A stretch of 64,000 nucleotides of DNA, from NCBI RefSeq assembly GCF_019799945.1, contig NZ_JABGCH010000006.1, forward strand, positions 1 to 64,000. Reading direction: 5' to 3'. Under the pieces are notes generated by a model. That model saw only the letters and a program-made list of their open reading frames with translations. It had not been told where the DNA came from and did no database searches. This DNA is from Modestobacter marinus. Its GTDB lineage: Bacteria; Actinomycetota; Actinomycetes; Mycobacteriales; Geodermatophilaceae. How positions within the stretch are numbered: the stretch's first letter is position 1; every line of letters begins with the position of its first letter. The position numbers and the translations under genes are program-made. This document shows, one piece after another, positions 1 through 8,129 of this stretch.

Positions 1-71
1 GCGGCCTCTACCTCAACGACCCCACCGCCTGGCCCTCAGACCCCCGACGTTTCAACGGAGAGCAGCACTAG
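1..71 (+). CDS. 3' end of an unidentified gene
   Basis: Reading from base 3, the frame is open from the window edge to a TAG at 69-71. It encodes 22 residues ending in RRFNGEQH. Nearly all codons end in C or G, as in the real genes here, which is the only argument that it is coding. The fragment is too short for a family assignment, and chance openness cannot be excluded. Confidence 0.3.
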   Translation, partial: GLYLNDPTAWPSDPRRFNGEQH

Positions 72-192
72 TTGTACGGCGGCCGGCAATTTTCGCCCTG
101 CCTATGAAGCTCGGGCGGCGGGCGGTGTCCCATGACGGCCCATTGAGGAACCGTGGGGGCGTATTTTCCGGCGAATCCGGTCAAGTGGAGCC

Positions 193-217
193 GTTTCACC
201 GGACGTAGCACGGGCAG
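193..217 (+). promoter_or_regulatory. possible SigB/SigF-type promoter
   Basis: GTTT at 193-196, a 15-base spacer and GGGCAG at 212-217 resemble the GTTT-N(14-16)-GGGTAT pattern of alternative stress sigma factors in actinobacteria. The site lies about 40 bases before the ATG at 257, a plausible distance for a transcription start. The -10 half differs from consensus in two bases, so this is suggestive only. Confidence 0.25.
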
Positions 218-256
218 ACGTGGAGCATCCACCGTTCCGACGTGGAGGAGGCTGCC

Positions 257-487
257 ATGACCGAGACCGGTCGCCCCTACGGCGGCGTGAACAAGCGCCC
301 CGACGACACCGACGTGCTGCCCGGCGAGCGCCCCAGCCACGAGAGCGTCGGCGCAAACTCCGCCGAGGAACCCCGTGCCGCGGAGGGGCCGATGTCCGAG
401 GACGTCACCCGGGTGCCCGACCGCGCGCCGGACCACCCGGATGCCAAGCGCCCGGGCATCGCCGACGCCACGGGTCCCACCGGCTGA
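257..487 (+). CDS. small hydrophilic protein, function unknown
   Basis: Encodes 76 residues with no hydrophobic segment and many Pro, Asp, Glu, Gly and Ala, so it is probably intrinsically disordered. The ATG at 257 is preceded by GGAGGAG (about 245-250), which favours it over the in-frame ATG 15 bases upstream. No domain is recognised. The stress-sigma-like sequence upstream suggests, weakly, a stress-induced protein. It stands alone, with about 250 non-coding bases after it. Confidence 0.6.
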   Translation: MTETGRPYGGVNKRPDDTDVLPGERPSHESVGANSAEEPRAAEGPMSEDVTRVPDRAPDHPDAKRPGIADATGPTG

Positions 488-735
488 CCCCTGACTACCA
501 GCCCACGGCCGCCCGGCGAGCCGGACGGCTGGGACGTCGGTGCCCGTAGCTTCTCACCCAGCGACGGAGGCCAGCGGTGCGCTGAGTCACGGCTCGTCAG
601 CTGCGGCGGATGGCGCCGCGTCGTTTCCACGTCGGCGTAGGGGCCCCGCGTCGCAGAACCGTGCGCGTCCTGGCCCGCCCCGGACACCTGCGCTGACCAG
701 CGAGAACTGTCGTACCCCCGCTCCAGGTTGGGGGT

Positions 736-2201
736 GTGGTCGGAGGCGGTGGGTTCGGGGTCGCGGTGACGGTCGCGCCGGTCTCCGTGCTGCTGGCTGG
801 GGATGAGCCGCCGGTGCCGGTGGTGCGGCGGCGGTCGCGGTTGACCGAGGTGCTGCACCCGGCCGGGGTCGTCGATGCCCGGCTGGTCGGTGAGCTGGCC
901 GCGATCGCCGATGTGCGGGCGCAGCTGGCGACGATCACCCGGTCATCCCGGACAGCGGCGGTGGGGCTGGCCGAGCGGGCGCTGGTCTGGGTGCGCGAGC
1001 TGCCGGCCATCTGGCATGCGCTGGCCGACGGGCTGATCGACGAGCCGCGGGCGCGGGCGATCGCCGCCGCGCTGGGCGGGCAGTCGACCGACGCCGGCGG
1101 TGTCGTGGATCCGGCGGTGGTCGCCGAGGTGGAGGCTCAGGCGATCGGTTGGGCGGTGGCCGGGGAGACCCCGGTGCGGTTGCGGGAGCGGACGGCGGCG
1201 GCGCTGATCGCGGTCGATGAGGCGGCGGCGGACCGGCGGCGGAAGCGGGCCGAGCGGCACGCCGACGTGACCGTGCGCCCGGCCGCGGACGGGATGGCGC
1301 AGCTGGTCGCGGATCTGCCCGGGCCGGTGACCGCGGCCTGCCGGAAGGCGGTGGACGGCTACGCCCGGCTGGCCAGGAAGACCGGGGACGAGCGGCCGAT
1401 CGGTCAGCTGCGGTCGCTGGTGTTGGCCGAGCTGGTGCTGCGCCCCTGGGACACCTCGCGGGAGCCGGTGACCGCGCACCTGACCGTGCTCGCGCCGCTA
1501 CCCGCGCTCGACGCGCGGCGGCCAGCCGGCCCCGGCCGGGGTGCGGGTGCTGGCGGCGGAGAGGGTGGTGCGGGGCTCTCGGTGCCCACCGATGCCGACG
1601 CGGCGTCGGTGGACGGGGCGCCGGGCAGCTGCGGGAGCTGCTGGAGCGGCTGGACGCGCTGTGCCCGGGCGGGCCGCGGGCCCCGACCGGCGGCACCCTG
1701 GAGTTCGCGCTCACCGATCCGGGCAGCGGGGCGCTGCGGGCGACCATCACCCGGGCGGAGCTGCAGCGGCTGGTGCGCCGCGGCTGCCCGGCGCATCCGG
1801 GAGGGGTGTGCGGCTGCGCGGTGCTGGACCGGCCACCGCCGGCGGACCGGTACACCCCGACACCCGCCCAGCGGCGGTTCGGCCGCGCTCGGGACCGCTG
1901 GTGCCGGCATCCGGGCTGTCGGCGGCCGGCCGGGCGGACCGACACCGACCACGTGGTGCCCTACGCCGCCGGCGGGCGGACCGACTGCGCGAACCTGTGC
2001 TGCCTGTGCCGCCGGCATCACCGGCTGAAGACCCACGCCCCCGGCTGGCGGTTCGCCGTGCGCTGCGACGGGGTGCTCACCGTGACGACCCCGTCGGGCG
2101 TCACCCGCACCACCCGACCACCGGGCCTGCGACACCGGATCGGAGTCGGGCTCAGCTCCGGCACGGATCAACCGATGGCCGACGACTCACCGCCCTTCTG
2201 A
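736..2201 (+). pseudogene. DUF222/13E12-type HNH endonuclease, frameshifted
   Basis: The first 290 or so codons (frame of 736) match the DUF222 region of actinobacterial 13E12-type proteins. The C-terminal half continues in another frame, from about 1623 (GQLRELLERLDALCPGG) to the TGA at 2199-2201. That half carries a full HNH signature: CRHPGC, then DHVVPYAAGG, NLCCLC and RRHHRLK. One missing G in the run near 1621-1625 (ccgggcag instead of ccggggcag) would restore a single frame. The start is GTG at 736. Such genes occur in many diverged copies in actinobacteria and are often broken. A sequencing error is the main alternative. As written, the product would be a DUF222 domain with a nonsense tail and no nuclease. 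Confidence 0.75.
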
Positions 2202-2208
2202 GCCGGAA

Positions 2209-2270
2209 GTCGACAGGGCGACACGACGACGGGTGTCCTGGTCGACGGATCGACACGTCGACCTGTCGAC
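2209..2270. repeat. cluster of four GTCGAC palindromes with nested hairpins
   Basis: GTCGAC occurs at 2209, 2241, 2257 and 2265. The last two form the inverted repeat CGTCGAC-CT-GTCGACG. The first two lie in a longer imperfect hairpin: GTCGAC and GACAC of the left arm pair with GTGTC and GTCGAC of the right arm around a loop near 2225-2232. The cluster fills the gap between the broken HNH gene and the dehydratase gene. It could be a terminator, an operator array or a remnant. No parS-like sequence is present. Confidence 0.5.
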
Positions 2271-2376
2271 GCGGACAGACAGGGGCTCCCGGGCGCACGG
2301 GCTCTGGGCCTGCGGAGAGCCGGCGGAGGGGCTCCGGCACGATCATGCGTGCCCGCCCCCGACCGAGGAGAACCGC

Positions 2377-3309
2377 ATGATCACCCGCGCCGACGTCGAG
2401 GCGGCCGCACGGCGGACCGCCGGGAGGGTCCGCCGTACGCCGCTGCTGCAGGGCGACCCCGATGCCCCCGCCGGGTGGTTCAAGCTGGAGTACCTGCAGC
2501 ACACCGGCACCTTCAAGGCCCGCGGCGCGGTGAACCGCATCCTCGGCGCGCAGGAGCGCGGCGAGCTGGACCCCCGCGTGGGCGTCGTCGTCGCCTCCGG
2601 GGGCAACGCGGGCATGGCCAACGCCTGGGCGGCCGCGGCGCTCGGCGTCCCGGCCACCGTCTTCGTGCCCACCACGGCGCCCGCCGTGAAGGTCGCGCGC
2701 CTGCGCGGCTACGGCGCCACGGTCGTGCAGACCGGCAGCGAGTACGCCCTCGCCTACGCCGCCGCGGTCGAGCGGACCGCGGAGACCGGCGCCGTGTACT
2801 GCCACGCCTACGACCAGCCAGAGATCGCCGCGGGCGCCGGCACGCTCGGCCTGGAGCTGCTCGAGGACCTCGACGGTGGCGTCGACACCGTGCTCGTCGC
2901 CGTCGGCGGGGGCGGGCTCATGGCCGGGGTGGCTTCCGCCGTCGAGGGGGTCGCCCGCGTGGTCGCGGTGGAGCCGGTCGGGGCACCCACGTTGCACGCC
3001 GCGGTGCAGGCCGGCGCACCGGTCGACGTGCCGGTCTCCGGGATCGCCGCCGACTCGCTGGGTGCCCGCCGGATCGGTGACATCGGCTGGTCGGTCGCCG
3101 GTCGCACCGGCGTCCTCCCCGTGCTCGTCGAGGACGACGACCTGGTCGCCGCCCGGCACCGGCTGTGGGCCGACCACCGCATCGCCGTCGAGCACGGCGC
3201 CGCCGCCGCGTTCGCGGCCCTCACCGCGGGTGCCTACGTCCCCGAGCCCGGTGAGCGGGTCGTCGTCGTCCTCTGCGGGGCCAACACCGACCCGTCCGAC
3301 CTGACGTGA
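2377..3309 (+). CDS. PLP-dependent serine/threonine dehydratase-like enzyme
   Basis: A 310-residue fold-type II PLP enzyme. Lys47 in TGTFKARG is the expected Schiff-base lysine, SGGNAG near residue 72 is the substrate/cofactor Asn loop, and VGGGGLMAG binds the PLP phosphate. The family deaminates serine or threonine to pyruvate or 2-oxobutyrate. The protein ends after the catalytic domain with no ACT-like regulatory domain, so it resembles short catabolic enzymes rather than biosynthetic IlvA. GAGGAG at 2365-2370 sits just upstream of the ATG at 2377 and sets the start. It is monocistronic and convergent with the HAD gene. Substrate choice is not readable from sequence; a serine racemase is possible. 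Confidence 0.8.
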   Translation: MITRADVEAAARRTAGRVRRTPLLQGDPDAPAGWFKLEYLQHTGTFKARGAVNRILGAQERGELDPRVGVVVASGGNAGMANAWAAAALGVPATVFVPTTAPAVKVARLRGYGATVVQTGSEYALAYAAAVERTAETGAVYCHAYDQPEIAAGAGTLGLELLEDLDGGVDTVLVAVGGGGLMAGVASAVEGVARVVAVEPVGAPTLHAAVQAGAPVDVPVSGIAADSLGARRIGDIGWSVAGRTGVLPVLVEDDDLVAARHRLWADHRIAVEHGAAAAFAALTAGAYVPEPGERVVVVLCGANTDPSDLT

Positions 3310-3327
3310 CGCCGGCCCGACGGGGCC

Positions 3328-4110
3328 CTACACGAGCTCGATGACCTCGGCGATCGAGGGCAGCACCCGGCCGGGGCGGAACGGGAAGCGGGCCACGTCG
3401 TCCGCCCGGGTGGACCCGGTGAGCACGAGGATGGTGTCCAGGCCAGCCTCGATGCCGGCGACGACGTCGGTGTCCATCCGGTCGCCGATCATCGTGGTCG
3501 ACTCGGAGTGCGCCTCGATCCGGTTCATCGCGCTGCGGAACATCATCGGGTTGGGCTTGCCGACGAAGTACGGCTCGGCGCCGGTGGCCTTGGTGATCAT
3601 CGCGGCGACCGAGCCGGTGGCCGGCAGCGGGCCCTCGGGGGACGGGCCGGTGACGTCGGGGTTGGTCGCGATGAACCGTGCGCCGGCGCCGACCAGCCGG
3701 ATCGCCCGGGTGATGGCCTCGAACGAGTAGGTGCGGGTCTCACCGAGCACCACGTAGTCGGGGTCGGTGTCGGTGAGCGTGTAGCCCGCCTCGTACAGCG
3801 CCGTGGTCAGCCCCGCCTCACCGATGACGTACGCCGACCCGCCGGGCAGCTGGGAGGACAGGAAGTCCGCCGTCGCCAGCGCCGAGGTCCAGATCGACTC
3901 CTCCGGCACGCTCAGCCCCGACCGGGCCAGCCGGGCGGCGAGGTCCCGCGGGGTGAAGATGGAGTTGTTGGTGAGCACCAGGAACCGGCGCTGCCGGTCC
4001 ACCAGCCGCTGCAGGAAGTCCGCGGCGCCGGGCAGGGCGTTGCCCTCGTGAACGAGCACGCCGTCCATGTCGGTCAACCAGCACTGGGACTCTGCACGCT
4101 CGATCGTCAC
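3328..4110 (-). CDS. HAD-superfamily class IIA phosphatase (NagD-like)
   Basis: A 260-residue HAD-IIA hydrolase. Motif I is LTDMDGVLVHEG with Asp14 and Asp16, motif II is LTNNS, the Lys is in GKPNP, and motif IV is GDRMDTDV. Members dephosphorylate small phosphometabolites in the cytoplasm, for example nucleotides or 2-phosphoglycolate. The GTG at 4110 is chosen because GAGGAG precedes it; upstream codons in this frame are Arg/Pro-rich and unlike the family. It is the last gene of the psd-pssA-acetyltransferase run, 60 bases after the acetyltransferase stop, so it is probably co-transcribed. The substrate is unknown. Confidence 0.85.
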   Translation of the reverse strand: MTIERAESQCWLTDMDGVLVHEGNALPGAADFLQRLVDRQRRFLVLTNNSIFTPRDLAARLARSGLSVPEESIWTSALATADFLSSQLPGGSAYVIGEAGLTTALYEAGYTLTDTDPDYVVLGETRTYSFEAITRAIRLVGAGARFIATNPDVTGPSPEGPLPATGSVAAMITKATGAEPYFVGKPNPMMFRSAMNRIEAHSESTTMIGDRMDTDVVAGIEAGLDTILVLTGSTRADDVARFPFRPGRVLPSIAEVIELV

Positions 4111-4170
4111 CCGTCGGCTCCTCGTCTGTCGGGTCGGGTGGTGTCTGTCAGGTGGCACGGTGGCGACCGG

Positions 4171-4656
4171 TCAGCGGAGCGCGCCGGCGAAGCGGTCGAG
4201 CGCGTTCCCGGTGAGCCGGAAGACCGTCCAGTCCTCCATCGGCACGGCACCCGCAGCTCTGTAGAAGTCGATCGACGGGGTGTTCCAGTCCAGCACCGCC
4301 CACTCCAGCCGCGAGTAGCCGCGCTCCACGCACAGCTCGGCCAGCGTGCGCAGCAGCTCCCGGCCGAGGCCCGTGCCGCGGTGCCCGGGGCTGACGTAGA
4401 GGTCCTCCAGGTACACCCCGTGCGTGCCGCGCCAGGTGGAGAAGTTCAGGAACCACAGCGCGAGGCCGACGACCTCGTCGGACCCGTCGGCGAGCGCCAC
4501 GTGGCCGAACAGCGCCGGCCGCTCCCCGAACAGCGCCGCGGACAGCTGCTCCTCGGTCATCAGCGCCTGGTGCTCCGCCTTCTCGTAGGCGGCCAGCTCG
4601 CGGACCAGCCGGACCATCACCGGGACGTCGTCCGGCCGCACCCGCCGCACGCTCAC
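4171..4656 (-). CDS. GNAT-family N-acetyltransferase
   Basis: 161 residues spanning a single GNAT domain. The acetyl-CoA motif reads VSPGHRGTGLGRELL after the LEDLYV strand, followed by the WAVLDWN segment and the FYRAAGA helix typical of the diamine/thialysine acetyltransferase branch of the superfamily. The GTG start at 4656 overlaps the TGA of pssA by four bases (GTGA), and AAGGAG in the pssA end acts as ribosome site, so the two are translationally coupled. A small amine or amino acid substrate is likely from the family; the link to phospholipid synthesis is positional only. Confidence 0.85.
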   Translation of the reverse strand: MSVRRVRPDDVPVMVRLVRELAAYEKAEHQALMTEEQLSAALFGERPALFGHVALADGSDEVVGLALWFLNFSTWRGTHGVYLEDLYVSPGHRGTGLGRELLRTLAELCVERGYSRLEWAVLDWNTPSIDFYRAAGAVPMEDWTVFRLTGNALDRFAGALR

Positions 4657-5450
4657 GACAGCGTCTCCTTCAGTCGCGCCGGCACCAGCCGGCCAAGGGG
4701 TGACAGCACGGGCATCACCAGCGGCGAGAACAGGTAGCCGTAGGCCAGCAGGCAGACGGTCACCACCGGCACGGTGATCATCCCCACCACGACGAGCACC
4801 GCGGCGATGACGAGGCCGTACGGCTTGCCGCTCTTCGGGCTGACCAGCGACCGGAAGGACCGCCACCGGATGGTGCTGACCATCAGCAGCCCGGGGACGA
4901 CGACGACCAGCAGCACCCACAGTCGGTCGCGCCCCTGCATCACGTCGGCGAAGGCGTACACGCTGGCCAGCACCACCCCCGCGGCCCCGGGACTGGGCAG
5001 CCCGGTGAAGTACCGCTTGTCCGCGGTCGGGTCGATGGTGGTGTTGAAGCGCGCCAGCCGGATCGCCGCGCACGCCACCCACAGGAAGCAGGCCAGCCAG
5101 CCGAGCGGGTCCCACTGGTCGCGGCCGTCGGAGAACAGCGCGAACACGACCAGCGACGGCGCCAGCCCGAAGGACACCAGGTCGGCCAGCGAGTCGAACT
5201 GCAGCCCGAACGGGGAGACCGCACCGACCAGCCGCGCCACCGCGCCGTCGGCGATGTCGAAGACCACCGACAGCCCCACCAGGAGGCAGGCCAGCCGGTA
5301 CTCCCCGCGGAAGGAGACCAGGATCGCGCCGAACCCGCACATCATGTTGGCGAGGGTGAACAGGCTCGGCAGCGACGACCGCGCCCTCCGCCGTCCACCG
5401 CGCACCGACCCCCGGACAAACTCGACGGTGGTCGTACGTCTCCCGGGCAT
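4653..5450 (-). CDS. pssA: CDP-diacylglycerol--serine O-phosphatidyltransferase
   Basis: A 265-residue membrane enzyme that joins CDP-diacylglycerol and serine to make phosphatidylserine. The CDP-alcohol phosphotransferase signature is complete: DIADGAVAR, then G eight residues later, then DSLAD. Several hydrophobic segments follow (LWVLLVVVVPGLLM and GLVIAAVLVVVGMITV regions). The ATG at 5450 starts MPGRRTTT after an Arg-rich stretch, and longer in-frame extensions overlap psd. It lies 11 bases after psd and supplies the decarboxylase substrate, which fits the usual psd-pssA order in actinobacteria. Confidence 0.92.
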   Translation of the reverse strand: MPGRRTTTVEFVRGSVRGGRRRARSSLPSLFTLANMMCGFGAILVSFRGEYRLACLLVGLSVVFDIADGAVARLVGAVSPFGLQFDSLADLVSFGLAPSLVVFALFSDGRDQWDPLGWLACFLWVACAAIRLARFNTTIDPTADKRYFTGLPSPGAAGVVLASVYAFADVMQGRDRLWVLLVVVVPGLLMVSTIRWRSFRSLVSPKSGKPYGLVIAAVLVVVGMITVPVVTVCLLAYGYLFSPLVMPVLSPLGRLVPARLKETLS

Positions 5451-5461
5451 GCCGGCCCTCC

Positions 5462-6181
5462 TCAGCTGGGCCGGGACCAGCGTGCGATGACGGTCTCGCC
5501 GCCGCGCACCCGCTGTCCCTGCGTGACCGTGACCGTGCAGCCGCGGGGCACGAAGACGTCCATCCGCGACCCGAACTTCATCAGCCCGATGCGCTGGCCG
5601 GTGACCAGGTCGTCGCCCTCGCGCACCCGGGTGACGATCCGCCGGGCCAGCACGCCGACGATCTGCCGGAAGACGACGGTGCGGTCGCCGTCGCTCACCC
5701 ACAGCTCGCTGCGCTCGTTGCGGTGCGCGCTCTCCTTGCGGTACGCGGCCAGGAAGCTGCCCGGCCGGTAGCCGGCGGAGGTCACCCGCCCCCGGTACGG
5801 CGAGCGGTTGACGTGCACGTCGACGACGGAGAGGAAGACGCTGACCTGCTGCCAGTCACCCTCGGGGGCGACGCCCTCCTGCGGCTCCCCGGCGACCATG
5901 ACCACACCGTCGGCGGGGGAGAGGACCTCGTCCGGGTCCGGCGTCGTGGTGTCGCAGCGGCGGTCGGGGTCCCGGAAGAACACCGCCATGTAGGTGCCCA
6001 GCGCCAGGAACGGCCAGGCGGCCCGGCGGGTCCAGCGGGAACCGGTGCCCCGGCCCACGACCGCGGACACAGCCGCGGAGGCGAGAGGCACGGCGAGGAA
6101 AGGCCACCCGGCCCGGTCGATGCGCATCGTGGGCAAACGGTACCGGGAGCCCCTCCGCCGCACCGCCGCATCCGTGGCCAC
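5462..6181 (-). CDS. psd: phosphatidylserine decarboxylase proenzyme
   Basis: A 239-residue short-form proenzyme that converts phosphatidylserine to phosphatidylethanolamine at the membrane. The self-cleavage site is FGS within LMKFGSRMDVFVP; cleavage before Ser205 would give the pyruvoyl group. The conserved His lies in DVHVNRSPYRG near residue 123. The N-terminus has two weak hydrophobic segments that anchor the protein. The GTG at 6181 is supported by GGAGG about six bases upstream; the internal ATG at 6127 is the alternative. It is the first gene of the minus-strand operon with pssA, the acetyltransferase and the HAD gene, and is divergent from the membrane protein at 6324. Confidence 0.92.
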   Translation of the reverse strand: MATDAAVRRRGSRYRLPTMRIDRAGWPFLAVPLASAAVSAVVGRGTGSRWTRRAAWPFLALGTYMAVFFRDPDRRCDTTTPDPDEVLSPADGVVMVAGEPQEGVAPEGDWQQVSVFLSVVDVHVNRSPYRGRVTSAGYRPGSFLAAYRKESAHRNERSELWVSDGDRTVVFRQIVGVLARRIVTRVREGDDLVTGQRIGLMKFGSRMDVFVPRGCTVTVTQGQRVRGGETVIARWSRPS

Positions 6182-6323
6182 AGCTCGCCTCCGCGCGCCC
6201 CGCAGGCAGGTCCGCTGGTCAGGGCCGTGCAGCAGAGCCCCCCACGAGCGCGCAACGTTCTGTACCGTCCGCCGTCACCCGTCCGTCACCCTCCGGACGG
6301 GAGTGATCGGAGGAGGTGAGGGG

Positions 6324-7211
6324 GTGCAGGAGCTCGACCCCGGCCGTCCCGCGACGGGCAGACGTGTCACGCGGGCGCTGGGAACGCTCACCCTGGCGCT
6401 GGCGGCGCTGAGCCTGGGGCTGCCGAACATCGCGCCCAGCGTGGACTTCCTCGCGGCCCCGGGCTCGCCGGTCCGCATGTTCTTCGGAGTCTCCGAGGAG
6501 ATGGGTCTCTGGGCCTTCCTCAGCGTCGGCATCTTCCTGGGAGGGGCGGCCGCCCACGCGTTGGCGGCCGTGCTCGCCCGGGCGCACGACCGCCGGCTGT
6601 CCCTCGCGTTCGCCGCGACGTCCGTCGTCCTGCTGTTGTTCGGCTTCGATGACTTCGCCGCCCTGCACGAGCGTCTTGCGGGTCTCGGCGAGCAGCTGGA
6701 GTCCGGCCTGGCGATCCAGCTCGGCTACACGTGGGTGCTGCCCGGGGTGGTGCTGGCGGCCTTCTGCTGCTGGTGCTTCTGGAACCTCATGACCCGGCTG
6801 ACCGGGCCCCCGCGCACCGACCTGCTCCTGGGGCTGGCGCTGTTCTTCGGCGGCGCGCTCGGGATGGAGTCGCTCAACGGGGTGTTGGACGCCCCCGGCA
6901 CGAACGGCTGGCCGCTGCAACTCGGCACCCACCTCGAGGAGATCCTGGAGAACTTCGGCGCCATCCTGCTGCTGCGCGCGGCGGTGCGGGCGCTGGTCGT
7001 CACCGGCCCCACGCCGCTGGTCGTCCGGTTCGCCACCGAGACGCTGCGGTCCGGGCGGCGCGAGGGCCGCCCGGCGGAGCACGAGGGGGAACGGCCGGAG
7101 ACGTCGCGGCGGGAGGTGCTGCGCGACGAGGCGGCGCGGCAGGAGGCGGCGCGCCAGGAGGCGCGGCGCGAGGAGATCCTGCGGCAGGACGCGTCGCAGC
7201 GGGAGAACTGA
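6324..7211 (+). CDS. multi-pass membrane protein with a charged repeat tail
   Basis: 295 residues with five or six hydrophobic segments: about residues 12-40, 53-78, 93-115, 134-158 and 165-190, plus a weaker one near 220-240. Conserved-looking polar groups sit at membrane edges: DDFAALHE after the third segment and HLEEILENFG before the last. They are spaced like metal- or proton-binding sites. The last 50 residues are a hydrophilic, probably coiled-coil tail with repeated RQEAAR/RREE units. The GTG at 6324 follows GGAGGAGGTGAG, which argues against longer in-frame starts lying inside the psd promoter region. No family is recognised. Confidence 0.75.
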   Translation: MQELDPGRPATGRRVTRALGTLTLALAALSLGLPNIAPSVDFLAAPGSPVRMFFGVSEEMGLWAFLSVGIFLGGAAAHALAAVLARAHDRRLSLAFAATSVVLLLFGFDDFAALHERLAGLGEQLESGLAIQLGYTWVLPGVVLAAFCCWCFWNLMTRLTGPPRTDLLLGLALFFGGALGMESLNGVLDAPGTNGWPLQLGTHLEEILENFGAILLLRAAVRALVVTGPTPLVVRFATETLRSGRREGRPAEHEGERPETSRREVLRDEAARQEAARQEARREEILRQDASQREN

Positions 7212-7221
7212 CCCGGGACGC

Positions 7222-7260
7222 GACGGCGCCCGGCGACGGAGACCGTCGCCGGGCGCCGTC
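7222..7260. terminator. 18-bp perfect hairpin between convergent genes
   Basis: GACGGCGCCCGGCGACGG (7222-7239) pairs perfectly with 7243-7260 around an AGA loop. It lies between the stop of the plus-strand membrane protein (7211) and the stop of minus-strand sodN (7275), where a bidirectional terminator is expected. No T-run follows on either side, as is common in high-G+C actinobacteria. Confidence 0.8.
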
Positions 7261-7274
7261 CCGGTGGTGAGAGC

Positions 7275-7679
7275 TCAGGCCGCGGCCTTCGTCTCCCAGA
7301 AGATCTTGTCGATCTCGGCGATGTAGTCCAGCAGCTTCTGACCCTCGGCCGGGTCCATGCTGCCCTTGCCGCCGGCGGCGCCGGCCTGCTTGGTGGCCTT
7401 GTTGAACAGCTCGTGCAGCTGCGGGTACTTCTCGAAGTGCGGGGGCTTGAAGTAGTCGGTCCACAGCACCCACAGGTGGTGCTTCACCAGGTCGGACCGG
7501 TGCTCCTTGATGAGCACCGCGCGCATCTTGAAGACCTCGTCGTCGCTGGCCTGGTACTTCTCCTGGATGGCCTTGACCGATTCGGCCTCGATCCGGGCCT
7601 GGGCCGGGTCGTACACGCCGCAGGGGAGGTCGCAGTGCGCGGTGGCCTCCACGGCGGAGAACATGCGGAACAGACGCAT
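7275..7679 (-). CDS. sodN: nickel superoxide dismutase precursor
   Basis: A 134-residue precursor. After a 14-residue propeptide, the mature N-terminus would be HCDLPCGVY, the nickel hook whose His1, Cys2 and Cys6 hold the metal in Ni-SOD. The rest matches the four-helix Ni-SOD subunit (DYFKPPHFEKYP, EIDKIFWETK). The enzyme dismutes superoxide in the cytoplasm as a hexamer after propeptide removal and nickel loading. GGAGG precedes the ATG. The divergent neighbour at 7731 is the expected maturation protease, which makes the assignment firm. In other actinobacteria Ni-SOD abundance follows nickel supply; no operator could be identified here. Confidence 0.96.
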   Translation of the reverse strand: MRLFRMFSAVEATAHCDLPCGVYDPAQARIEAESVKAIQEKYQASDDEVFKMRAVLIKEHRSDLVKHHLWVLWTDYFKPPHFEKYPQLHELFNKATKQAGAAGGKGSMDPAEGQKLLDYIAEIDKIFWETKAAA

Positions 7680-7730
7680 GAGGGTGCCTCCGGGGATCGT
7701 GGGGAACGTTCGTCTGCGACCCTACTCGCG

Positions 7731-8111
7731 GTGATCAGCGCGAACACGTCCAGCGGCCCGCCCCCACAGCCCCCCGGCCTGCCCACACGCTGGGCGTTGG
7801 CCCGGGTCACCGGCCCGTCCATGTCCCCGACCGTCCGGCACGGGGACCGGCTGCTGGTCCGCCGGGTCGGCCGGCGCACACGCGTGCACCCCGGGGACGT
7901 CGTGCTGGCCCGGTTCCCCGCGCGTCCGGAGCTGCTGGTGGTCAAGCGCGTGCGCCGCGCCGTGCCGGGTGGGCACTGGGTCGAGGGCGACAACCCACTG
8001 GTCGCCGACGACAGCCGCGCGTTCGGGCCGGCCGTCGTCATCGGGCGGGTGGTCGGCCGGCTCCGACCGCGCCCGGGCCGGCTGCCGGCCGCCCCGCCCC
8101 CGCCTTCATAG
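7731..8111 (+). CDS. sodX: nickel-type superoxide dismutase maturation protease
   Basis: About 126 residues of the S26 signal-peptidase-like fold. Ser30 in GPSMSPT is the nucleophile and Lys72 in LLVVKRV the general base; EGDNP is the following conserved box. It is thought to cut the SodN propeptide and expose the nickel-binding histidine. The gene is divergent from sodN, 51 bases away, the usual arrangement. The GTG at 7731 is the best start, but no strong ribosome site is visible, so translation may be leaderless; a Pro-rich 19-residue lead precedes the domain. There is no obvious transmembrane helix, consistent with a cytoplasmic target. Confidence 0.88.
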   Translation: MISANTSSGPPPQPPGLPTRWALARVTGPSMSPTVRHGDRLLVRRVGRRTRVHPGDVVLARFPARPELLVVKRVRRAVPGGHWVEGDNPLVADDSRAFGPAVVIGRVVGRLRPRPGRLPAAPPPPS

Positions 8112-8129
8112 AGAGCCGGCGCCGGGAGG

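Noticed and set aside
2209-2270. Replication origin or parS cluster
   Set aside because: GTCGAC does not match the parS palindrome (TGTTTCACGTGAAACA type) and no DnaA boxes are nearby.
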